Shown here in pieces: positions 41,755-50,380 of a stretch of 64,000 bases of DNA. The stretch comes from Sphingomonas spermidinifaciens (GTDB lineage Bacteria > Pseudomonadota > Alphaproteobacteria > Sphingomonadales > Sphingomonadaceae), in contig NZ_NWMW01000001.1 of NCBI RefSeq assembly GCF_002351485.1, positions 620,001 through 684,000 of the forward strand, read 5' to 3'. The notes under the pieces were generated by a model that was given only the letters and a program-made list of their open reading frames with translations, made no database searches and was not told where the DNA came from. The translations under genes and the position numbers were made by a program. Numbering within the stretch: the stretch's first letter is position 1; the number at the start of each line of letters is the position of its first letter.

Positions 41755-43470
41755 ATGACAATCGAAACCCTCCCCCCGCTTCTGTCGGAAGCGCTCGCCG
41801 CGCGTGGATATGACACGCTGACCGCCGTCCAGGCCGCCGTCCTCGAACAGCCCGACCCCGCGCGCGATCTGATCGTCTCGGCCCAGACCGGCTCGGGCAA
41901 GACCGTCGCCTTCGGCCTCGGCCTTGCCGCGCAGCTGATCGAGAATGACGCGCTCGTCCGCAGCGACACGCCGCTCGCGCTCGTCGTCGCCCCCACGCGC
42001 GAACTCGCGCTGCAGGTCAGCCGCGAGCTGACGTGGCTCTATGAAAAGGCGGGCGCCCGCATCGCCACCTGCGTCGGGGGGATGGACGCCGCCAAGGAGC
42101 GCCGCACGCTCCAGCGCGGCGCGCACATCGTCGTCGGCACGCCGGGCCGCCTGCGCGACCATCTCGAACGCGGCGCCCTTGACCTCTCCGCCCTGCGCGC
42201 CGTCGTCCTCGACGAGGCCGACGAGATGCTCGACATGGGCTTTCGCGAGGATCTGGAAGAGATCCTCGACCTCACGCCCGAGCACCGCCGCACGCTCCTC
42301 TTCTCGGCAACGATGCCCAAGTCGATCGTCGCGCTGGCCCGCCGCTATCAGCGCGATGCCGAACGGATCTCGACCGTCGGCGAGGATCGCGGGCATGGCG
42401 ACATCGAATATCAGGCGGTCGCCATCTCCCCCGCCGATATCGAGCATGCCGCGATCAACCTCCTCCGTCTGCATGAGGCGGAGACGGCGATGCTGTTCTG
42501 CGCGACGCGCGACAATGTCCGCCACCTCCACGCCAGCCTGACCGAGCGGGGGTTCGCTGCGGTCGCGTTGTCGGGCGAGCACAGCCAGAATGAGCGCAAC
42601 GCCGCGCTTCAGGCGCTTCGCGACGGCCGCGCGCGCGTCTGCGTCGCGACCGACGTCGCCGCACGGGGCATTGATCTGCCGACTCTCAGCCTCGTCATCC
42701 ATGTCGAGCTACCGCGCGATGCCGAGACACTCCAGCACCGTTCGGGTCGCACCGGCCGCGCGGGGCGCAAGGGCACCGCGGTGCTCATCGTCCCCTATCC
42801 CCGCCGCCGCCGCGTCGACATGATGCTGCGCTCGGCTCGCATCGCCGCCGAATGGACGACCGCGCCGACGCCCGAGGACATTCGCGCCAAGGACCGCGAG
42901 CGGATGCTGGCGACGCTGCTCATCCCCGTCGAGGCGGACGAGGACGATCGCGCGCTCGCGGCGCAGCTCCTCGAGGCGATGAGCGCCGAGGACATCGCCG
43001 CCGCATATGTGCAGAGCGTCCGCGCCAAGCTCCCCGCGCCCGAGGAAATGGTAGAGGCGGCCCCGCGCGATCCGGCGACCGCGCATCACCGCCCGGGCTT
43101 CGACGACGTGGTCTGGTTCCGCATGGACATCGGCCGGCGTCACAATGCCGATCCGCGCTGGATCCTCCCCCTGCTCTGCCGTCGCGGGCGGATCACCAAG
43201 AACGAGATCGGCGCGATCCGCATCCTGCCGGCCGAGACCTGGTTCCAGGTTCCGAGCGCCATCGCGCCCAAGTTCGCCAGCGCCGTCCAGCGGAGCGGCG
43301 ACCCGCAGGCCGATGACGAGAGCGGCGTCCGGATCGAGCGCGCCGAGGGCCAGCCGCCCAGTCCCGGCGGTCCTCGCGGTGAGCGCACCGGCGCGCCGCA
43401 GGGTCGCCCGCCTTATCGCGCCAAGCCCGCGGGCGGTCGCCCTCAGCACAAGCCCCGCCGCCCCCGCTGA
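41755..43470 (+). CDS. DEAD-box RNA helicase
   Basis: A 571-aa helicase with all core motifs: AQTGSGKT (I), PTRELAL (Ia), TPGRL (Ib), VLDEADEML (II), FSATMP (III), ARGIDLP and HRSGRTGRAGRKG (VI). The C-terminal part has a DbpA/CsdA-like RNA-binding domain, followed by a basic Gly/Pro/Arg tail. It likely remodels ribosomal or mRNA structures. I chose ATG 41755, eight bases after GGGGG; an in-frame ATG at 41740 would add five residues. The stop overlaps the next gene (TGATG). Confidence 0.92.
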   Translation: MTIETLPPLLSEALAARGYDTLTAVQAAVLEQPDPARDLIVSAQTGSGKTVAFGLGLAAQLIENDALVRSDTPLALVVAPTRELALQVSRELTWLYEKAGARIATCVGGMDAAKERRTLQRGAHIVVGTPGRLRDHLERGALDLSALRAVVLDEADEMLDMGFREDLEEILDLTPEHRRTLLFSATMPKSIVALARRYQRDAERISTVGEDRGHGDIEYQAVAISPADIEHAAINLLRLHEAETAMLFCATRDNVRHLHASLTERGFAAVALSGEHSQNERNAALQALRDGRARVCVATDVAARGIDLPTLSLVIHVELPRDAETLQHRSGRTGRAGRKGTAVLIVPYPRRRRVDMMLRSARIAAEWTTAPTPEDIRAKDRERMLATLLIPVEADEDDRALAAQLLEAMSAEDIAAAYVQSVRAKLPAPEEMVEAAPRDPATAHHRPGFDDVVWFRMDIGRRHNADPRWILPLLCRRGRITKNEIGAIRILPAETWFQVPSAIAPKFASAVQRSGDPQADDESGVRIERAEGQPPSPGGPRGERTGAPQGRPPYRAKPAGGRPQHKPRRPR

Positions 43471-43925
43471 TGCCGCTACGCATCCTCGTCGATGCCGATG
43501 CCTGCCCGGTGAAGGACGAGGTGTACCGCGTGGCGCTCCGCCACGAGGTGCCGGTGACGATCGTCAGCAACAGTCCGATCCGCGTGCCCCAGCACGAGCT
43601 GATCGGCCGCGAGGTAGTGGGCGACGGCTTCGACGCCGCCGACGACTGGATCGCCGAGCGGGTCGGTGCGGCCACGATCGTCATCACCGCCGACATCCTC
43701 CTTGCCGATCGCTGCCTCAAGGCAGGCGGCACGGTGATCGCGCCCAATGGCAAGCCCTTCACTGCCGCTTCGATCGGCTCGGCGGTGGCCGTGCGCGCGA
43801 TCATGGCCGACCTGCGCGCCGGGGGCGACCAGCTCGGCGGCCCGGCGCCGTTTTCGAAGACAGACCGCTCGCGCTTCCTCCAGTCGCTCGACGAGGCGCT
43901 GGTACGCCTGAAGCGCAAGGGATAA
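43470..43925 (+). CDS. YaiI/YqxD family protein (DUF188, UPF0178)
   Basis: A 151-aa protein beginning ILVDADACPVKDEVYRVA, the diagnostic acidic motif of DUF188, with further conserved VSNSP, GFDAADDWI, ITADILLADR and NGKPFT segments. The family has a PIN-like fold with clustered acidic residues, suggesting nuclease activity, but no function is established. Its ATG overlaps the helicase stop (TGATG), so an RNA-related role is a fair guess. Confidence 0.9.
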   Translation: MPLRILVDADACPVKDEVYRVALRHEVPVTIVSNSPIRVPQHELIGREVVGDGFDAADDWIAERVGAATIVITADILLADRCLKAGGTVIAPNGKPFTAASIGSAVAVRAIMADLRAGGDQLGGPAPFSKTDRSRFLQSLDEALVRLKRKG

Positions 43926-43935
43926 GGGCGGCGGC

Positions 43936-44115
43936 ATGGCCGAACGCTTCGAACGACACCGCCAGCCCTGGACCGCCGACGAGATCCAGAAGCTCCACAC
44001 CCTCGCCAAGAAGGGCATGGCGTTGAAGGCGATCGCCAAGGCGCTGACTCGCAGCGAAGAATCGGTGAAGGAGCGCGCCAAGGCCGACGGACTGTCGATC
44101 GCCAAGCTGCGCTGA
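43936..44115 (+). CDS. 59-aa SANT/Myb-like small protein
   Basis: A short gene between the DUF188 gene and the flavoprotein gene. It starts at the ATG at 43936 with GGGCGG a few bases upstream. The protein reads WTADEIQKLHTLAKKGMALK, then IAKALTRSEESVKERAKADG, which resembles a SANT/Myb-type helix-turn-helix, in which an initial Trp and a later RS-x2-SV-x2-RA pattern are typical of small alphaproteobacterial proteins. It ends one base before the next ATG. It probably binds DNA; no target is evident. Confidence 0.7.
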   Translation: MAERFERHRQPWTADEIQKLHTLAKKGMALKAIAKALTRSEESVKERAKADGLSIAKLR

Positions 44116-44116
44116 C

Positions 44117-45298
44117 ATGAGCGACTATGACGCGATCGTGCTGGGGGCCGGTGCCGCCGGCCTGATGTGCGCGGGCGTCGCGGGGCAGCGCGGCCGACAC
44201 GTGCTGGTGATCGACCATGCCGACCGGCCGGGCAAGAAGATCCTGATCTCGGGCGGCGGGCGCTGCAACTTCACCAATACCGGCACCGTCCCCGACCGCT
44301 TCGTGTCGGCCAACCCGCATTTCGCCCGCTCGGCGCTCGCCCGCTACACGCCCGCCGACTTCCTCGATCTGGTCGAGGCCTACGGCATCGCCTGGCACGA
44401 AAAGACGCTCGGCCAGCTCTTCTGCGACGGCTCCGCCCGGCAGATCGTCGAGATGCTCATGGCCGAGTGCGCCAAGGGCGGGGTCGAGGTCGCGCTCGGC
44501 CGGCCGATCACCGGCGTCGATCATGGCGATGGCCGCTTCCGCGTGACCTATGGCGAGCGCACCGTCAGCGCCCCAGCGCTCGTCATCGCGACCGGCGGTC
44601 CTTCGATCCCCAAGATGGGGGCGACCGGTTTCGCCTATGACCTCGCGCGCCGCTTCGGGCTCAAAGTGGTCGAGCCGCGCCCCGCCCTTGTCCCACTGAC
44701 ACTCGGCGGCGACGAACTCCTGTTCCGCGAATTGTCCGGGGTCGCAACCGAGGTGGTGGCGCGCGCGGGCACAGCCTCTTTCCGCGAGGCGGCGCTGTTC
44801 ACGCATCACGGCCTGTCCGGCCCCGCCATCCTCCAGATCTCGACCTATTGGCGGCACGGCGATCCGATCGCGATCGACTTCCTGCCGGGTCGCGCGCTCG
44901 GCTGGCTCAAGCAGCTCAAGCGCGACGCGCCCCGCGCCACGGTTGCCCGCACGCTCGGCGCCGCGCTGCCCGAGCGGCTGGCGGCGGCGCTCGGCGAGCG
45001 GCTGGCGCTGACAGGCACCCTCGCCGACCTCTCTGACGCCAAGCTGGCGGCGGCCGAGACGCAGCTCGGCGCATGGCGCTTCAACCCCACGGGAACGCAG
45101 GGCTTCGCCAAGGCCGAGGTCACGGTCGGCGGCATCAGCACCGCCGAGCTGTCGTCGAAAACGATGGAAGCCCGCCGCCTCTCCGGCCTGTACGCCATCG
45201 GCGAGGCCGTCGATGTGACCGGCTGGCTCGGCGGGTACAATTTCCAATGGGCCTGGGCGAGCGGCGTTGCAGCGGGACAGGCGATCGCCGCCGCGTGA
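44117..45298 (+). CDS. HI0933-family NAD(P)/FAD-dependent oxidoreductase (YhiN-like)
   Basis: A 393-aa flavoprotein. The N-terminal dinucleotide-binding motif is LGAGAAGLMCAGVAGQRG, followed by the family-specific GKKILISGGGRCNFTN, a central ATGGPSIPKMGATGFAYDLA segment, and a C-terminal LYAIGEAVDVTGWLGGYNFQ with WAWASG that completes the FAD site. HI0933-like proteins have no settled reaction. It follows the SANT-like gene by one base, suggesting one transcript with the helicase. Confidence 0.9.
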   Translation: MSDYDAIVLGAGAAGLMCAGVAGQRGRHVLVIDHADRPGKKILISGGGRCNFTNTGTVPDRFVSANPHFARSALARYTPADFLDLVEAYGIAWHEKTLGQLFCDGSARQIVEMLMAECAKGGVEVALGRPITGVDHGDGRFRVTYGERTVSAPALVIATGGPSIPKMGATGFAYDLARRFGLKVVEPRPALVPLTLGGDELLFRELSGVATEVVARAGTASFREAALFTHHGLSGPAILQISTYWRHGDPIAIDFLPGRALGWLKQLKRDAPRATVARTLGAALPERLAAALGERLALTGTLADLSDAKLAAAETQLGAWRFNPTGTQGFAKAEVTVGGISTAELSSKTMEARRLSGLYAIGEAVDVTGWLGGYNFQWAWASGVAAGQAIAAA

Positions 45299-45545
45299 TG
45301 CAGCAAGGGCGAAGACTGCGGTAATACCGTCAGTCGCGCCCCCAGGCTGCTCGCGCGCAAGATCGACGGTTGAGACTGTGCGACTTCGGCGCAACCCAGA
45401 TCAAAGTCAGATGATCCAAGAAGCTGGAAATCAATGATATGTCGGGAAATCTATTAGGATCGACTTCGCCGGCAAAAAGTTGCATATCGTAGAGACTGAA
45501 ATCGGGTCGCCCCGTTTACCATCCAACCAAATACAGGATTTCCTC

Positions 45546-46073
45546 ATGTCCGAAGACGTCACGCTGAACGCAGTCGAGCTCGCCACCGAATTGACGATCG
45601 CTTGGCTCGGCAATCAGAACAACCGCGTGTCGGCCGAGGACGTGCCCGCTTTTCTGCGCACGATGCACTCGACCATCAATGAACTGTCGGAGGGGGGCCC
45701 GGCGGGCGAGCCGACCACTGATGCCGCTGCCACCGACGGCGAGTATGTCCCCGCGGTTTCGGTTCGCAAGTCGCTGGCGTCAAAGGACCACATCCTGTCG
45801 ATGATCGACGGCAAGCCCTATCGGACGCTGCGCCGCCATCTGTCGACGCACGGCCTGACGCCCGAGGAATATCGTGCGCGCTACAATCTGAAGCCCGACT
45901 ATCCGATGGTCGCGCCCAGCTATTCGGACGCACGCCGCGCGATGGCGAAGCAGATCGGCCTTGGCTCCAAGGGTCGCCAGGCGCGCGCCGGCGCAGCCAA
46001 GGACGCCGCTGCCACCGCGTCGGCCGCCCCCGCCCCGCGCCGCCGCAAGAAGGCCGAGGCAGCCGCCGAGTAA
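45546..46073 (+). CDS. MucR/Ros family transcriptional regulator lacking zinc-site cysteines
   Basis: A 175-aa regulator with the MucR/Ros DNA-binding region (GKPYRTLRRHLSTHGLTPEE, then YNLKPDYPMVAPSYSDAR). Where Ros has the zinc-finger cysteines, this protein reads ILSMIDG, so the Cys ligands are gone while the histidine helix (RRHLSTHG) remains. Zinc-independent relatives are known in rhizobia. MucR proteins silence AT-rich genes and control exopolysaccharide, motility and the cell cycle in alphaproteobacteria. The start is ATG 45546; the AT-rich upstream 45417-45545 is a plausible self-regulated promoter. Confidence 0.85.
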   Translation: MSEDVTLNAVELATELTIAWLGNQNNRVSAEDVPAFLRTMHSTINELSEGGPAGEPTTDAAATDGEYVPAVSVRKSLASKDHILSMIDGKPYRTLRRHLSTHGLTPEEYRARYNLKPDYPMVAPSYSDARRAMAKQIGLGSKGRQARAGAAKDAAATASAAPAPRRRKKAEAAAE

Positions 46074-46079
46074 TCCCCG

Positions 46080-46121
46080 GCCGCGGCGGACGTCAGCGCT
46101 TCACCTCGCGTCCGCCGCGGC
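46080..46121. terminator. Bidirectional hairpin between convergent mucR-like and thuA-like genes
   Basis: GCCGCGGCGGACG (46080-46092) pairs perfectly with CGTCCGCCGCGGC (46109-46121), a 13-bp stem with a 16-base loop. It sits at the meeting point of two convergent genes and covers the last codons of the ThuA gene. No U-run is present, so intrinsic termination may be incomplete. Confidence 0.5.
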
Positions 46122-47220
46122 ATGCCGGCCCCGTCCGGCCCAGCGCCCAGCCGATCGCATTCTCCAGCAGCGTCACGTTCTTCGGATCGGTGTAACTCTC
46201 CGTCCGGTGGCCGATCGCCGAATAGAAGGATCGGCCGTTACCGACGCAGCGCGTCCAGGCGATCGGGTGATCGCCCATCTCCAGCTTTCCGGGCTGATAG
46301 GTCGCCTCGTCGATCGTCAGCAGGACATGGACGCCCTTGTCGCGTGGATTGGCGGGGAAGGAATACCATTCCTCGTTGAGCGACCAGCCGTCGCCCAGCC
46401 CCTTCGTTAACGGGCTGGCGGGGTCCTCCACGCGCAGCCGCGCGGTCTGGAACTGCGGTTTGCTCGGATGCCCGCCGAAGCGGGCGCTGACGAGCACGTC
46501 CGAATACCAGTCCCAGATATTGTGCGGATCGCCGGCCGCGCCGTGAAATCCGACAAAGCCCCCGCCCTTCTCGACATAGTCGCGCAGCGCCTGTCGCTGG
46601 CGTACGGTCAGCACGTCGCCGCTCACATTGTTCCAGACGACGGCACCGAACTGCTTGAGATAGCCGGGCGTGATCGCACCGGGATTGTCGGTGAACACCG
46701 CCTGCCACCCCTTGCGCGCGGCCATCGCCTTGAGCGCGGCGGTCGCGGCGTTGACCGACGGGGTATCCTTGAACCCGATGATCCGGTCGAAGACGAGGAT
46801 TGCCGGCCGCCCCGGCTGCACGCGGTCGGCGGGCGGCGGCCCGTCGCTGTAGCGCGCGCAGCGGCGGCGGGTCGCCTCCGCATCGATCGGAATCGCCGCG
46901 AGCTTCGCGCGAAGGTCGGCCTGCTGCGCCGGGGCGAGTTGCTTATAGTCGCCCATCCCGCTCAGCGACACGATTGCCGAGAAGGTCGGCAACTGGGTGC
47001 CGCTGAAGAAGGGCGGCAGCTTCGCGAGGATTCCCGCCTGATCGAGCACCGCCCGCGCGCGCGGGTCGATCAGCAAGTCGATCAGCGGCGTCTCGATCGA
47101 ATAGGGCGTCGTGGCGAGCGGGCAGTCGGGTACGGGCTGCGCCGCAGCTGGCAACGCGGCGGTCATCAGGCCGAGCCCGGCGACGGCGATCCGAAGGTGG
47201 CGCGACAGCGCGATGGTCAT
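46093..47220 (-). CDS. Exported ThuA-domain protein
   Basis: A 375-aa protein with a signal peptide (LRIAVAGLGLMTAALPAAAQ). A domain of about 95 residues with DPRARAVLDQAGIL and LPTFSAIVSLSGMG, which resembles repeats attached to some secreted hydrolases, precedes a ThuA-like class-I amidotransferase fold (FGAVVWNNVSGDVL, then VEKGGGFVGFHGAAGD). ThuA proteins are linked to trehalose and other sugar use, with an unknown reaction. The start at ATG 47220 has GGAGAGG upstream. Confidence 0.82.
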   Translation of the reverse strand: MTIALSRHLRIAVAGLGLMTAALPAAAQPVPDCPLATTPYSIETPLIDLLIDPRARAVLDQAGILAKLPPFFSGTQLPTFSAIVSLSGMGDYKQLAPAQQADLRAKLAAIPIDAEATRRRCARYSDGPPPADRVQPGRPAILVFDRIIGFKDTPSVNAATAALKAMAARKGWQAVFTDNPGAITPGYLKQFGAVVWNNVSGDVLTVRQRQALRDYVEKGGGFVGFHGAAGDPHNIWDWYSDVLVSARFGGHPSKPQFQTARLRVEDPASPLTKGLGDGWSLNEEWYSFPANPRDKGVHVLLTIDEATYQPGKLEMGDHPIAWTRCVGNGRSFYSAIGHRTESYTDPKNVTLLENAIGWALGRTGPACRGGREVKR

Positions 47221-47399
47221 GCGATCCTCTCCCTGATGGCGCCGTGCGCCATTTGTCCGAGCATAGCCCAGCTTCCCTTCGGCGCAACGCCGGTCAGTTC
47301 GTCTCACATGATCGTCGCTTGGATCGTGACTTGTCGGGGCAAGCCGCGCTAAAGCCGCTGCCGCGCCCGGCCACGCCGGGTTTCTTGAGCGGAGCGACG

Positions 47400-48086
47400 A
47401 TGACCGACCTCGACCCTGGCCTCAATCTTCCACGATGGAAGCGCGTGTGGCTCGGCATCGACAGCCGTACCCGCCTGCGCGAACGTCGCGGCCGGACATC
47501 GCGCCGGTGCAAGCCCGGCCAGCGCGGCAACGACAGCGCGCGCTTTTTTCGCGAATGGCTGCGCAATCCGGTCGCGACCGCCGCCGTCGCCCCCTCGGGC
47601 GATGCGCTGGTCGCCCTCATCACCCGCGAGATCGGCGGCTGGACCGGGCCGGTGCTCGAACTCGGGCCGGGCACGGGCGTGTTCACGCGTGCGCTTATTG
47701 CGCGCGGGGTCGAGGAGCGGAACCTGACGCTGGTCGAGCGCAATCCGGCCTTTGCCCAGCTGCTGCGCGAGCGGCATCCGCACGCCTCGATCCTCGTCGC
47801 CGATGCCGGCGAGCTGCAGACGGCGATCGGCGCCGACGTGTCGCCGTTCGGCGCGGTCGTCTGCGGCCTGGGGTTGCGCAACATGAAGCCGGCGCTGATC
47901 GAGGCGATCCTGTCGGGCGCATTCGCCCGTATGCGCCCTGGCGCCGCCTTCTATCTCTTCACCTATGGCCGGCGCTGCTCGGTGCCCGGCGAAATCCTCG
48001 ACCGGCTCGGCCTTCACGCCCGTCGAATCGGCATCGCCTATCGCAACCTGCCGCCCGCCTCGGTCTTCAGGCTGACCCGGAGCTGA
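47400..48086 (+). CDS. Class I SAM-dependent methyltransferase, phospholipid N-methyltransferase-like
   Basis: A 228-aa methyltransferase. After a basic N-terminus it has AAVAPSGDALVALI, typical of the PmtA-type phosphatidylethanolamine N-methyltransferase group, then the SAM-binding LELGPGTGVFTRALI and the acidic LVERNP. It ends in a membrane-facing FYLFTYGRRCSVP segment. It could methylate phosphatidylethanolamine, but some members modify other substrates. The gap 47221-47399 before it holds no gene. Confidence 0.7.
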   Translation: MTDLDPGLNLPRWKRVWLGIDSRTRLRERRGRTSRRCKPGQRGNDSARFFREWLRNPVATAAVAPSGDALVALITREIGGWTGPVLELGPGTGVFTRALIARGVEERNLTLVERNPAFAQLLRERHPHASILVADAGELQTAIGADVSPFGAVVCGLGLRNMKPALIEAILSGAFARMRPGAAFYLFTYGRRCSVPGEILDRLGLHARRIGIAYRNLPPASVFRLTRS

Positions 48087-48123
48087 ACGGTCCGATCGAC
48101 AAGCCTTTCGCCGCCGCCGTCGG

Positions 48124-48133
48124 TCCTATAGGA
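48124..48133. promoter_or_regulatory. Palindrome TCCTATAGGA before gntR, likely operator
   Basis: A perfect 10-bp palindrome seven bases before the gntR start codon. The same sequence, extended to 12 bp, lies in front of the first catabolic gene (48942-48953). Shared palindromes upstream of the regulator and its presumed target suggest autoregulation by the GntR protein. Confidence 0.5.
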
Positions 48134-48140
48134 TGACGGA

Positions 48141-48896
48141 ATGAAGATGGGTGACCTCGCGATGCGGCACGGCAATGACGATCTTTCCACGCTGGCCGCC
48201 GGCGTCGCGCCGCGGCCGCGCGTCGGTCGCCCTGCGGCCGGGCCTACGATGGTGCAGCAGGCCTATGACCACCTGCTGACGGCGCTGATGACGCTTCAGA
48301 TCGCGCCGGGCGAGCGGATTGCGATCGATCAGGTCGCGCGCCGGCTCAACATCTCGCAGACCCCGATCCGTGAGGCGCTGAGCCAGCTCGAGGCCGAGAA
48401 GCTCGTCCACAAGCTGCCCAATGTCGGGTATCGCGCGAGCGCGCAGATGACGCGCGAGGAGGTTCGCGACCTCTACACGCTCCGCCAGCTGATCGAGCCC
48501 TATGCCGCCGCCCGCGCAGCCGAGGCAATGACAGAGGCAGCAGTCGAGGAACTCGAGGCGATCGACAAGGCGATGTCGAACGTGGGGGAGGACGCCGCCG
48601 GCGGCTATTCGCGCTTCGCCGAGGCCGACGACCGGCTCCACCGGCTGATCGCGACGTTGAGCGGCAATCGCCTGATCGCCGACACGGTTGAGCGGCTCCA
48701 TGCGCATCTCCATATCTTTCGCGCGCTCTACAGCACCAACGCCCCGACCGAGGCGGCTGCGGAGCATCGCGCGATCATCGACGCGCTGATCGCCCGCGAC
48801 GGCGCGACGGCGAGCAAGGCGGTTCGCACTCACCTCGAACGCTCGCAGCAGCGAATGGACCGGGTGCTGGCCGGCGACAGCGCTACGACCGCCTGA
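48141..48896 (+). CDS. GntR family transcriptional regulator (FCD subfamily)
   Basis: A 251-aa regulator. The winged helix-turn-helix at about 35-100 reads GERIAIDQVARRLNISQTPI and REALSQLEAEKLV. The all-helical FCD ligand domain follows, with the metal-binding Asp and His residues in ADDRLHRLIATLSGN, ALYSTN-x-APTEAAAEH and VRTHLERS. Members usually repress catabolic genes until a carboxylate ligand binds. Position and the shared palindromes point to control of the amidohydrolase-transporter-oxidase operon. Confidence 0.88.
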   Translation: MKMGDLAMRHGNDDLSTLAAGVAPRPRVGRPAAGPTMVQQAYDHLLTALMTLQIAPGERIAIDQVARRLNISQTPIREALSQLEAEKLVHKLPNVGYRASAQMTREEVRDLYTLRQLIEPYAAARAAEAMTEAAVEELEAIDKAMSNVGEDAAGGYSRFAEADDRLHRLIATLSGNRLIADTVERLHAHLHIFRALYSTNAPTEAAAEHRAIIDALIARDGATASKAVRTHLERSQQRMDRVLAGDSATTA

Positions 48897-48911
48897 TCGG
48901 CAGATGATCGC

Positions 48912-48953
48912 TTGACAGCCTAGGGCGCGCTGCGTACCCAAATCCTATAGGAT
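48912..48953 (+). promoter_or_regulatory. Promoter with GntR-type operator before the catabolic operon
   Basis: A consensus -35 TTGACA lies at 48912-48917. A weak -10 (TACCCA, 48935-48940) is 17 bases downstream. The 12-bp palindrome ATCCTATAGGAT at 48942-48953 overlaps the expected start of transcription, the position of a classical repressor site. It matches the palindrome before gntR. Confidence 0.5.
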
Positions 48954-48970
48954 AGGAAATGGAGAGGCGG

Positions 48971-50380
48971 ATGCGGCGGCGACTGCGGCACAGCCTGCGA
49001 AGGGCAACATTGGGGCGGCTGGGTGCCGGCATCGCCATCATCGCGTTTATGGCGGGCGGCGCAAGCGCCGAGACCGTAGTGCTCGAGCATTTCACGCTGA
49101 TCGACGGGACCGGCCGCGCGCCGCAGCGCGACCAGTCGCTCGTCATGGTCGATGGCCGCGTGACGCAGGTCGGCCCCGCGGCCCGCGTCAGGGCGCCTAA
49201 GGGCGCAGTGCGCGAGAACCTTCGCGGCAAGTTCCTGATGCCCGGCATCATCGACAGCCACGTTCATTTGGGGCTCGTCGACGGCATCGAGCAGAGCTTC
49301 CCCAAATACTACGACCGCGCCAATGTCGAGCAGCAGCTGAAGCTCTATGCCGCCTATGGCGTCACCTCGGTCTACACGCTCGGCACCGACGGCGACGAGA
49401 TTCACACGATCATTGCCGACCAGCGCCGGATCGGCCGGATCGACGGCGCGCGGGCGTTCACCGCGGGGCGCGGCGTCGTCTACAAGGGCAGCTATGGCGG
49501 CGTTCCCGGCCTAGACCAGCAGGTCTCTACCCCCGCCGAGACGCAGGCGATGGTCCGGCGCGAAGTCGCCAAGGGCGACGACTTCGTCAAATTGTGGATG
49601 GATGATGAGTTCGGCGACGTTGCCGAACGCATGCCTTATTCTATCAGCAAGGCGGCGATCGATACCGCGCATGCGCTCGGCAAGAAGGCGGTCGGCCACA
49701 TCTTCTATGCCGAAAATGCCGCGGGCCTTGTCGGCCAGGGCGTCGACGGCTTCATGCATCAGGTGCGCGACAAGCCCATCGATGTCGCTCTGATCGCCGA
49801 CATGAAGACCAAGGGCACGTGGCAGCTCGCCTCGACGCTCAGCCGCGAAGCCTCGTTTACGTACCGCCTCCTCCCCTTCGTCGATGATCCATTCTTTCTG
49901 CGAGGGGTCGCGCCGACGACGATCGCGGCGCTCAAGAGCCCCGAACGTCAGGCGCGCCTGGCCGCAGGCCCGCACTTCGGCAAGTATCCAGCGGTGCTCG
50001 ACATGGCGCTGAAGAACTTCGGGGCGATGGCGAAGGCGGGCATTCCTTTCGGCATGGGCACCGACAGCGGCCCGACAGCACGCTTTCCAGGCTATTTCGC
50101 GCATTGGGAATTGGAGCTGATGGTCAAGGCGGGGGTCACGCCGCTCCAGGCGCTGACCGCCGCCACCGGCACCAATGCGAAGTTTCTCAATGCCCGCGAC
50201 ATCGGCACCGTCGAGCGCGGCAAATGGGGCGACCTGCTCGTCCTCGACCGCGATCCCACCGCCGACATCCGGAACACGCGCAGCATCCGCGCGGTCTATG
50301 TCGCCGGGCGCAAGCAGCCGACAATCTGGCAGACCTGCACCGGCCGCGCCGCCGATGCCTGTGGACCGGCGCCGCAGTGA
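48971..50380 (+). CDS. Exported amidohydrolase-family protein
   Basis: A 469-aa metal-dependent hydrolase with a signal-like N-terminus (LGAGIAIIAFMAGGASAE). It has the first metal motif DSHVHLG, a later His in KAVGHIFYAENA, and GTDSGPTARFPG with the metal Asp; the fold is the imidazolonepropionase-like subgroup. It may hydrolyse a cyclic amide or ester in the periplasm; the substrate is unknown. I prefer ATG 48971, six bases after GGAG, to the ATG at 48959. The stop overlaps the transporter GTG (GTGA). Confidence 0.82.
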   Translation: MRRRLRHSLRRATLGRLGAGIAIIAFMAGGASAETVVLEHFTLIDGTGRAPQRDQSLVMVDGRVTQVGPAARVRAPKGAVRENLRGKFLMPGIIDSHVHLGLVDGIEQSFPKYYDRANVEQQLKLYAAYGVTSVYTLGTDGDEIHTIIADQRRIGRIDGARAFTAGRGVVYKGSYGGVPGLDQQVSTPAETQAMVRREVAKGDDFVKLWMDDEFGDVAERMPYSISKAAIDTAHALGKKAVGHIFYAENAAGLVGQGVDGFMHQVRDKPIDVALIADMKTKGTWQLASTLSREASFTYRLLPFVDDPFFLRGVAPTTIAALKSPERQARLAAGPHFGKYPAVLDMALKNFGAMAKAGIPFGMGTDSGPTARFPGYFAHWELELMVKAGVTPLQALTAATGTNAKFLNARDIGTVERGKWGDLLVLDRDPTADIRNTRSIRAVYVAGRKQPTIWQTCTGRAADACGPAPQ

